From the NCBI RefSeq assembly GCF_900187605.1, contig NZ_FYEA01000009.1:62001-126000 (forward strand): a DNA stretch of 64,000 bases. The letters run 5' to 3'. Shown here piece by piece: positions 32,146-38,493 of the stretch. The first letter of the stretch is position 1, and the number at the start of each line of letters is the position of its first letter. The stretch comes from Pseudomonas sp. Irchel 3H7 (GTDB lineage Bacteria; Pseudomonadota; Gammaproteobacteria; Pseudomonadales; Pseudomonadaceae). The notes beneath the pieces were generated by a model that searched no databases, was not told the DNA's origin, and saw only the letters and a program-made list of their open reading frames with translations. Made by a program: the position numbers and the translations under genes.

Positions 32146-34161
32146 ATGTTCGCGCCTGCCAATCAACCGCGTTTCACGGTGACCCTCGAAGGCGCCCAAC
32201 ATGACCTCAAGGTCCTTGAACTCACGGGCAAGGAAGCCATCAGCCAACCCTTTCGTTTCGAGCTGGAACTGGTCAGTGAGCGACCGGATCTGGACCTCGA
32301 GAGCCTGCTGCACTGTCAGGCGTTTCTGAGCTTTGATGCTCAAGGTTCCGGTATTCACGGTCAGATTTATCAGGTTGGGCAGGGCGACTCCGGGAAACGT
32401 CTGACGCGTTATCACTTAAGCCTTGTCCCACGTTTGACGTATCTGGAACACCGCATCAATCAGCGGATTTTCCAGCATCAGAGCGTGCCGCAAATTGTTG
32501 CGCAGGTGCTTAAGGATCACGCGATCCTTCGTGATGCTTTCGAGTTTCGGTTGGGCAGCGAATACCCGGTTCGCGAGTATTGCGTGCAGTACGCTGAAAG
32601 CGACTTGGCGTTCATTCAACGCCTGTGTGCCGAAGTGGGTATTCATTACCACTTTCAACACAGCCCCGACGCGCACGTACTGGTGTTCGGTGATGACCAG
32701 ACGGTGTTTCCAAAACTGGCCACGCCGACCTTTTACCTGCCGGGCAGTGGCATGTCTGCCGGAGCCCCGGCGGTCAAGCGTTTCAACGTTCGCGTGGAAA
32801 CCCGCACCAGCGTGGTCACCCGGCGCGACTACAACTTCGAAAAACCGCGGCTGCAATTGCAAAGCCGAGTCGACGGCGAGCAGCGCCCTGTGCTCGAGGA
32901 CTATCACTTCCCCGGCCAATTCAACGATCGGGAAACCGGCAAGCATCTCGCCCAGCGGGCACTTGAGCGACATGTCGCCGATTACCGTCAGGCCGAAGGC
33001 ATCAGCGACGAATCTGCACTGGTTTGCGGACATTTCCTGCAACTGACTGAGCATCCGCGCCACGACTGGAATGACCTGTGGCTGCTGACCGCCATCGAGC
33101 ATCATGGCCGCCAGCCGCAGGTGCTGGAGGAATCGGTGACCAGCGATGGCGAGGGATTTCAGGGTTACCGTAATAGCTTTCTCGCCACGCCGTGGGACGT
33201 GTTTTTCCGCCCGGCGCTGGGGCCTGAAAAACCGCGCATGCTCGGCTATCAACCGGCGGTTGTGACCGGGCCGAAAGATACGGAAATCCACTGCGACGAG
33301 TATGGCCGGGTCAAGGTGCAACTGGCTTGGGACCGCGACGGTGAATTGAACGAGCATTCCAGTTGTTGGTTGCGCGTTGCCAGCGGTTGGGCCCATGACC
33401 GTTACGGCAGCGTGCTGATTCCGCGAGTCGGCATGGAAGTACTGGTCGGCTTCATCGATGCCGACGCCGACAAACCATTGGTTGTGGGCTGCCTGCCCAA
33501 CGCCGCGACGCCGATCCCGCTGGATCTGCCGGCGGACAAGACCCGCAGCATTTTCCGTAGCCAGAGCAGCCCCGGCGGTGGCGGCTACAACGAACTGCGC
33601 ATCGAGGATCGCAAAGGTGCCGAGGAAATCTACCTGCGCGCCCAGCGTAACTGGACGCAGCATGTGTTGAATGATCAACAGGTGCAGGTTGATAACCAGC
33701 GCAGCATTGTTGTCACCGGGACCGCTCGGCACGAGTTGAAGGCTGATGAGCAGCGCATTACTCACGGTCAGCGGCAGACCGAAGTGAAGCAGGACGACCA
33801 TCTGAGCGTGATCGGCGACCGGCATATTCGCGTGAGCAATCAGGCGATCAGCGCCAGTGGGCAATTCCACGTCAGCGCCGGTCAGCAAGTGGTCATCGAC
33901 GGTGGCGCGAGTGCGACGATTCAGGCCGGTGGGCAGTGGATCAACATCGGTCCCGGCGGCATTTTCAGCAGCGTGCCGATTGTAGTGGGTGGTGCGCCGA
34001 TGGCGGCGATGAGTGCCGCGCCGGTTGTACCGGGATTGCCGGAGAAACTCGCCGCCGCGCCGGCTGCCATGCTGACGGCTGCACAAATCATGAGCTTCAA
34101 GGGTGACGCGCCATTCTGCGAAGAGTGTGAACGTTGCAAGGATGGTCTCTGTGCCGCCTGA
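32146..34161 (+). CDS. vgrG: Type VI secretion spike protein VgrG (TssI) with Cys-rich C-terminal tail
   Basis: A 671-residue VgrG. Residues about 1-370 are the gp27-like part (FTVTLEGAQHDLKVLELTGKEAISQPFRFEL at the start), about 375-470 the gp5-like OB fold (HCDEYGRVKVQLAWDRDG, SSCWLRVASGWA, IPRVGMEVLVGF), then the DUF2345-type beta region (QRNWTQHVLNDQQVQVDNQR) and an Ala/Pro linker. The protein ends in a short tail with four Cys in FCEECERCKDGLC, seen in VgrGs that travel with a DUF4123 adaptor. A leader hairpin (GCAGAAT/ATTCTGC, 32107-32132) lies just before the ribosome site. It overlaps the adaptor gene by 20 bases. No other type VI structural gene is near, so this is an orphan VgrG island. 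Confidence 0.93.
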   Translation: MFAPANQPRFTVTLEGAQHDLKVLELTGKEAISQPFRFELELVSERPDLDLESLLHCQAFLSFDAQGSGIHGQIYQVGQGDSGKRLTRYHLSLVPRLTYLEHRINQRIFQHQSVPQIVAQVLKDHAILRDAFEFRLGSEYPVREYCVQYAESDLAFIQRLCAEVGIHYHFQHSPDAHVLVFGDDQTVFPKLATPTFYLPGSGMSAGAPAVKRFNVRVETRTSVVTRRDYNFEKPRLQLQSRVDGEQRPVLEDYHFPGQFNDRETGKHLAQRALERHVADYRQAEGISDESALVCGHFLQLTEHPRHDWNDLWLLTAIEHHGRQPQVLEESVTSDGEGFQGYRNSFLATPWDVFFRPALGPEKPRMLGYQPAVVTGPKDTEIHCDEYGRVKVQLAWDRDGELNEHSSCWLRVASGWAHDRYGSVLIPRVGMEVLVGFIDADADKPLVVGCLPNAATPIPLDLPADKTRSIFRSQSSPGGGGYNELRIEDRKGAEEIYLRAQRNWTQHVLNDQQVQVDNQRSIVVTGTARHELKADEQRITHGQRQTEVKQDDHLSVIGDRHIRVSNQAISASGQFHVSAGQQVVIDGGASATIQAGGQWINIGPGGIFSSVPIVVGGAPMAAMSAAPVVPGLPEKLAAAPAAMLTAAQIMSFKGDAPFCEECERCKDGLCAA

Positions 34162-34864
34162 TTTTCTATTGCCTGCCGAATGGTTGGCGCGTGAACCGTT
34201 GAAAACTTCCGAGCAGTTGTTTGCGGTTTTCAGTAATGCCAATGAGGCAAAACCGCCTGCCGCTTGGCGAGAAACGGCGAGCCCGATCTGGGCCGAGACG
34301 ATTTATGCCGAGTGGGATGCGGTGATGCCTTACGTGGGAATTGTCGCCGCCGACAGTGAGTTTCTGCATTGGGTCACCACCACCGAGTCGCGGGATTGGG
34401 GTTGGCTGGCGGTGTCTTCGGCGAGCCTTGAAGAGGTGGTGGCGCACTTTCGCAGCCTTACCCAAGTGCTGATGCCTGGCGGGAAAACGGTGTTTTTTCG
34501 TTTTTGGGACGGGCGGTTTCTGTTGCCGATTCTTCAGGCCGATGAGGTGGATGCGGCACAACTGTTTCCGCTGATCGGGCGTTGTCTGATCAATGGGCAG
34601 GTGCTGGATATCGGTGGCAGGGCGCTGGTATCGGGGCGGGTATTCCCGTGGTGGCAGGTGCCGGATTCGGTGCTGGCGCAGCAAGGCCATGACGTTCGAA
34701 CCGCCAATGCGTTGCAGTGGTTGAGCGAGGAACATCCGGCAGTTTTCGATGCCTTCCCCGAGGCGATTTTGCGCTGCAAAGTGAGGCGGTTTTTTCAGGT
34801 TTCTATGTCGGAAGAATCGTCGCAATCGGCGTTGCTGGCGTTTTTGCTGGCAGAGTCGGAGTGA
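34142..34864 (+). CDS. DUF4123-type type VI effector adaptor/chaperone
   Basis: A 240-residue protein with the DUF4123 layout: an early hydrophobic start, MPYVGIVAADSEFLHWV, then the signature RSLTQVLMPGGKTVFFRFWDGRFLLPIL, whose FRFWDPR-like core is the family mark. These adaptors (Tap/TEC) bind a cognate effector and load it on the VgrG tip. The start at 34142 lies inside vgrG; a GTG at 34151 is an alternative. The expected effector gene does not follow: the next 329 bases have no frame that resembles one. Confidence 0.85.
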   Translation: MVSVPPDFLLPAEWLAREPLKTSEQLFAVFSNANEAKPPAAWRETASPIWAETIYAEWDAVMPYVGIVAADSEFLHWVTTTESRDWGWLAVSSASLEEVVAHFRSLTQVLMPGGKTVFFRFWDGRFLLPILQADEVDAAQLFPLIGRCLINGQVLDIGGRALVSGRVFPWWQVPDSVLAQQGHDVRTANALQWLSEEHPAVFDAFPEAILRCKVRRFFQVSMSEESSQSALLAFLLAESE

Positions 34865-35073
34865 GTTTTCGGGGCGAAGGTCTCGGACGATTCCTTCGAG
34901 TTGCGGCGGTTTTCATGAACTGGTGGACGGTGGGTTGCAGGGATAGTCTTTTCGTTGTCACTGCGAGAGCGGTGACAGGGTGTAGGAGCCCTCTACCTAT
35001 GGTGCATCAGCGCTGTTGTTTGAATTGCGGCACGTAACTTGTGTGAGCAATGTCGTCAGCGGCGGCTGTGTGC

Positions 35074-35152
35074 GGGACACGCTTCGGCGTGGCCGAATTC
35101 CATGGGTCGGTTTCCTACTCCCGTGCACGGCTGCCACCCAATCCCGTAGGAA
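35074..35152 (+). ncRNA. Candidate structured leader upstream of the DUF3077-type gene
   Basis: Within the 329-base gap 34865-35193, two strong helices stand out just ahead of the small gene: CACGC-TTCG-GCGTG (35077-35090, a stable tetraloop hairpin) and TTCCTAC (35112-35118) paired with GTAGGAA (35146-35152), enclosing CCGTGCACGG, itself a palindrome. The last helix ends 41 bases before the start codon. This looks like a folded 5' leader or attenuator. No known riboswitch class was recognised. The rest of the gap (34865-35073) shows no gene. Confidence 0.45.
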
Positions 35153-35193
35153 GGAATGCGGCAGTTCATTTTTACACTCTATGGAAGATAGAA

Positions 35194-35514
35194 ATGACGA
35201 CAATACGAACGGCTCCACCCTACGAAAAAATCATCCCCCATCCCGATAACCGCTTCATGGCCCTGACCGGCAATTGCAGCGACATGCCTACGCTGTTCAT
35301 CGACACCCACGTGCCCCTCGACATCCTCATGGACGCCGCCAACCATCGCCTGCGCGCCGTGATCCAGGTGCTGGAAAACATGTGCATGCGCGGCTCGGTC
35401 GAATGCGACTCCGTCATCCTCAGCGACTTCGCCCAGCTCTGCGTGATCCCCTTGCGCGACGGCTGTGATGTGCTTGATGTCATCGGCAGGCGCCTGCGCA
35501 GCATGCCTGCCTGA
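35194..35514 (+). CDS. DUF3077-like small protein
   Basis: A 106-residue protein resembling the DUF3077 family, common in pseudomonads and without known function. The middle carries the family feel: a conserved TLFIDTHVPLDILMDAANHRLRAVIQVLENM segment in which small acidic and hydrophobic residues alternate. A GGAAGATAGAA box precedes the ATG at 35194, which is why the longer frame to 35050 is not used. It stands alone behind the folded leader and is followed by a REPIN. Function not proposed. Confidence 0.7.
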   Translation: MTTIRTAPPYEKIIPHPDNRFMALTGNCSDMPTLFIDTHVPLDILMDAANHRLRAVIQVLENMCMRGSVECDSVILSDFAQLCVIPLRDGCDVLDVIGRRLRSMPA

Positions 35515-35521
35515 AAAAGAT

Positions 35522-35601
35522 CAAAAGATCGCAGCCTGCGGCAGCTCCTACACGGGACTGGCGTTCGCCCTGTAGGAGCTGCCGAAGGCTGCGATCTTTT
35601 G
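35522..35601. repeat. REPIN, GATCGCAGCC-CAGCTCCTACA type
   Basis: Inverted copies CAAAAGATCGCAGCCTGCGG... (from 35522) and the complement to 35601 with an 18-base spacer. It separates the DUF3077-like gene from the convergent Tai4-like gene. Confidence 0.9.
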
Positions 35602-35622
35602 ACGTTGAAGGAAATCAGTTAG

Positions 35623-36036
35623 TCAGTCAGGGATGTACGCATCCTGAGAGTTGATAAAGCTGTTGAACGCATCGGAGTTGTAGACCTTCATGCACCCAAA
35701 AAACACTACTTTTTCATTCGAGTATTTGCTGTTTGAAGGTGTCTGCTCGTAAGCCGCCAACACGTAGTTTCGGGTTTCTTTGTAGGGATCGTGCAGCACT
35801 TGCAGCGTGTCTTCATTTTGCAGGATGGAATGCATGCCTTTGCCCATGAAGGAATAGGCATTGGCGGACAGGGCAATGTCTTTTTCCAGCGCGGAGCGCT
35901 CGTTGAATGGCTTCAGAATGCAGTGGCTCAGGCCGTAGTTCTTAAGTGTCTGGCGTGCCTGCTCAATGTGGGTTTCGTCGGCAAGGGCGAGGTATGGGCT
36001 AAGCAGGCTGAATAAGCAGATGATCAGATATCGCAT
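35623..36036 (-). CDS. Tai4-like type VI amidase immunity protein (secreted, orphan)
   Basis: A 137-residue protein with a clear signal peptide (MRYLIICLFSLLSPYLALA), so it acts in the periplasm. The mature part has ARQTLKNYGLSHCILKPF, then SANAYSFMGKGM, and a late FFGCMKVYNSDAF. The Cys in SHC and the Cys in FGC are placed like the disulfide of Tai4 proteins, which block Tae4 cell-wall amidases. No Tae4-like gene is in the window, but a vgrG and its adaptor lie 0.8 kb away. It may defend against neighbours' effectors, or be left over from a lost pair. The Tai4 call is by eye and moderate. Confidence 0.6.
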   Translation of the reverse strand: MRYLIICLFSLLSPYLALADETHIEQARQTLKNYGLSHCILKPFNERSALEKDIALSANAYSFMGKGMHSILQNEDTLQVLHDPYKETRNYVLAAYEQTPSNSKYSNEKVVFFGCMKVYNSDAFNSFINSQDAYIPD

Positions 36037-36091
36037 GAGTTTTTGACGTCCTGTCGTTCATGGTTAGCCAGTTTAACGCCATAAAAGCAAA

Positions 36092-36561
36092 GCCCCTCAC
36101 CCTAGCCCTCTCCCAGAGGGAGAGGGGACTGGCCGAGTTGTCTGGGCGGTGTACGCCGACTTGCGACTTCAGTGGTGAACTTGGCTTGGCCAAGCCTGGA
36201 TGGTGGTGTTGTTTCGGGGACTGACCGAGTTGTCTGGGCGGTGTACGCCGACTTGCGACTTCAGTGGTGAACTTGGCTTGGCCAAGCCTGGATGGTGGTG
36301 TTGTTTCGGGGACTGACCGAGTTGTCTGGACGATGAACGCCGACTTGCGACTTCCGCGCTGATCTTGGCTTGGCCAAGCCTGGATGGTGGTGTTGTTTCG
36401 GGGACTGACCGAGTTGTCTGGACGATGAACGCCGACTTGCGACTTCCGCGCTGATCTTCGCTTGGCCAAGCCTGAGATCACGCAGATCTTTCAGGTCGAT
36501 GTAACTCGCAAGATCACCACCGTCAGTCCCCTCTCCCTCCGGGAGAGGGCTAGGGTGAGGG
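36092..36561. repeat. Composite palindromic element with 92-bp tandem units
   Basis: Outer arms CCCTCACCCTAGCCCTCTCC (from 36092) and GGGAGAGGGCTAGGGTGAGG (to 36561). Inside, a unit beginning CGAGTTGTCTGG recurs at 36134, 36226, 36318 and 36410, an exact 92-bp period in four copies. Each carries TGTACGCCGACTTGCGACTT or its variant and the palindrome CTTGGCTTGGCCAAGCC. A right-hand inner arm TTTCAGGTCGATGTAA is present near 36490. Units 1-2 form one sequence subtype and 3-4 another. It fills most of the gap between the Tai4-like gene and rlmJ. Confidence 0.9.
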
Positions 36562-36643
36562 AAAGGCTTTTGTCCGCTCAGCCGCCAACCCCTGACTTGC
36601 CGCCCGGTAAAAGGTAAACTTTGCGCCCTTCGCAGGAGCAGCC

Positions 36644-37483
36644 ATGAATTATCGTCACGCCTTCCATGCCGGCAATCACGCCGATGTGTTCAAACACCTG
36701 ACCTTGACCCGCCTCATCGCCCTGATGTCGCGCAAGGAGCAGCCGTTTGCCTATCTCGACACGCACGCCGGCATCGGTCTGTATGACTTGCAGGGTGATC
36801 AGGCCAACCGTACCGGTGAGTACCTGGAAGGCATCGCGCGCTTGTGGGATCAGCCGGATTTACCAGCGCTGACCGCCGACTACATGAAGGTGCTGCACGA
36901 GATGAACCCGGATGGCCAGTTGCGCTACTACCCGGGTTCGCCGGAGCTGGCGCGGCGCCTGACCCGCCCGCAGGATCGGGTGATGCTCAACGAGAAGCAC
37001 CCGGAAGACGGCGTACTGCTCAAGGACAACATGGCCGGTGATCGTCGGGTCAAGGTTCATCTGGGTGAGGGTTGGCACGTGGCGCGGGCGATGTTGCCGG
37101 TGCAGGAGAAGCGTGCGGTGATGCTGATTGATCCGCCGTTCGAGCAGCTCGATGAAATGCAGCGTTGCGCGGCGTCGTTGAAAGAAGCGATTGGCCGCAT
37201 GCGTCAAACCGTGGCGGCGATCTGGTATCCGGTGAAGGATCAGCGTGCGTTGCGCAGGTTCTATCAGGATCTGGCTGGCACCGGTGCGCCGAAGTTGCTG
37301 CGCGTGGAGCTGCTGGTGCATCCGCTGGATACGCCGAACAGCCTGAACGGCTCGGGCATGGCGATTGCCAATCCGCCGTGGGGGCTGGAGGAAGAATTGC
37401 GTGAGCTGCTGCCGTGGTTGTCGAAGAAGCTGGGGCAGACCCAGGGTGGCTGGCAGATGGATTGGTTGATCGCCGAGAGCTGA
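36644..37483 (+). CDS. rlmJ: 23S rRNA (adenine-2030-N6)-methyltransferase RlmJ
   Basis: A 279-residue methyltransferase. The N-terminus MNYRHAFHAGNHADVFKH is the hallmark of RlmJ, followed by the SAM-site FAYLDTHAGIGLYDL and the catalytic IDPPFEQ (the N6-adenine DPPF motif). The C-terminus ends with ANPPWGLEEEL. RlmJ methylates A2030 of 23S rRNA. GCAGGAGCAGCC precedes the ATG. A single gene with its own likely promoter in the gap after the palindromic element. Confidence 0.95.
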   Translation: MNYRHAFHAGNHADVFKHLTLTRLIALMSRKEQPFAYLDTHAGIGLYDLQGDQANRTGEYLEGIARLWDQPDLPALTADYMKVLHEMNPDGQLRYYPGSPELARRLTRPQDRVMLNEKHPEDGVLLKDNMAGDRRVKVHLGEGWHVARAMLPVQEKRAVMLIDPPFEQLDEMQRCAASLKEAIGRMRQTVAAIWYPVKDQRALRRFYQDLAGTGAPKLLRVELLVHPLDTPNSLNGSGMAIANPPWGLEEELRELLPWLSKKLGQTQGGWQMDWLIAES

Positions 37484-37492
37484 TCAACGGCA

Positions 37493-37527
37493 AGATCAAA
37501 AGATCGCAGCCTGCGGCAGCTCCTACA
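37493..37527. repeat. Single REP palindrome, CAGCTCCTACA type
   Basis: GATCAAAAGATCGCAGCCTG... runs to 37527. Only one arm is present; the second copy that forms a REPIN elsewhere is replaced by a different element starting at 37529. Confidence 0.8.
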
Positions 37528-37528
37528 G

Positions 37529-37637
37529 CGATCGTTCCCACGCTCTGCGTGGGAATGCCTCAATGGACGCTCTGCGTCCGCTGTTGGGACGCGGAGCGTC
37601 CCGGGCTGCATTCCCACGCAGAGCGTGGGAACGATCA
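37529..37637. repeat. REPIN-like element with GTTCCCACGCTCTGCGTGGGAA arms
   Basis: Outer 30-base arms (37529-37558 and 37608-37637) are perfect inverted copies, each of which is itself a hairpin (CCCACGCTCTGCGTGGG). An inner GGACGCTCTGCGTCC / GGGACGCGGAGCGTCC pair adds two more hairpins. Between rlmJ and the convergent msrA. Confidence 0.9.
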
Positions 37638-37646
37638 GTCGGCGGG

Positions 37647-38312
37647 TTAATTGCCCGCCAGGCTCGCTGGCATGCACACGCCGGTGCCGCCAATCCCACA
37701 GTAACCCTCAGGATTCTTCGCCAGATACTGCTGGTGATACGCCTCGGCGAAGTACACGGTCGGCGCCTGTTCGATCTCGGTGCTGATCTCGCCCAGACCC
37801 GCCTTCGACAGTTCAGCCTGATAGGTCGCCTTGCTCTTCAGCGCCGCATCCAGGTGCTCAGGCGAAGTCGCGTAGATCACCGAGCGGTACTGCGTGCCGA
37901 TGTCGTTACCTTGGCGCATGCCCTGCGTCGGGTTGTGCAGTTCCCAGAACATCGCCAGCAGCTCTTCATAGCTGACTTTGGCCTTGTCATACACCACCAG
38001 TACCACTTCCGCGTGGCCGGTCAGGCCCGAGCAGACTTCTTCGTAGGTCGGGTTCGGCGTGAAACCACCGGCATAACCGACGACCGTGCTGACCACGCCT
38101 TCACGCTGCCAGAAACGGCGCTCGGCGCCCCAGAAGCAGCCCAGACCGAAGATCGCAAAGTCGACGTCCTGGAAAAACGGGCCAAGCAGCGGGGTTTGTT
38201 CGAAGACGAAGTGCTTTTCAGGCAGGGTCATCGCGGTTTCGCGGCCGGGCAGAGCTTGTTCTTTAGTCGGGAGCACGTTTTTGTTCACCAGAATTTCCGA
38301 GCGCAGAACCAT
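37647..38312 (-). CDS. msrA: Peptide methionine sulfoxide reductase MsrA
   Basis: A 221-residue reductase that repairs oxidised methionine (S-sulfoxide). The catalytic GCFWGAERRFW motif holds the nucleophilic Cys, and the C-terminal GYCGIGGTGVCMP supplies the resolving Cys residues. GQ...GNDIGTQYRSVIY is the usual substrate segment. The N-terminal 45 residues before the core are typical of pseudomonad MsrA, so the start at 38312 is kept (an ATG at 38231 is possible). It lies next to dipA in the same order as in P. aeruginosa. Confidence 0.95.
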   Translation of the reverse strand: MVLRSEILVNKNVLPTKEQALPGRETAMTLPEKHFVFEQTPLLGPFFQDVDFAIFGLGCFWGAERRFWQREGVVSTVVGYAGGFTPNPTYEEVCSGLTGHAEVVLVVYDKAKVSYEELLAMFWELHNPTQGMRQGNDIGTQYRSVIYATSPEHLDAALKSKATYQAELSKAGLGEISTEIEQAPTVYFAEAYHQQYLAKNPEGYCGIGGTGVCMPASLAGN

Positions 38313-38392
38313 GATCGTTCCTCTCAGTCAGGTTGGATGTAAAAAGTCAGACCGCCAGTGTGCCGAATGATGCCCGACTTCGCACTATCCAA

Positions 38393-38477
38393 TGTAGGAG
38401 CTGCCGAAGGCTGCGATCTTTTGATCTTGTCTTTGAAAAACAGGATCAAAAGATCGCAGCCTGCGGTAGCTCCTACA
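38393..38477. repeat. REPIN, CAGCTCCTACA type
   Basis: Inverted copies TGTAGGAGCTGCCGAAGGCT... (from 38393) and the complement ending at 38477 with about 17 bases between. In the gap between dipA and msrA, both on the minus strand. Confidence 0.9.
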
Positions 38478-38493
38478 TGAGGGGCGGCGGGAG

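Noticed and set aside
34865..35193. A type VI effector or Tae4 amidase gene after the adaptor
   Set aside because: No frame of suitable length or motif on either strand; the frames present are shadows or lack ribosome sites.
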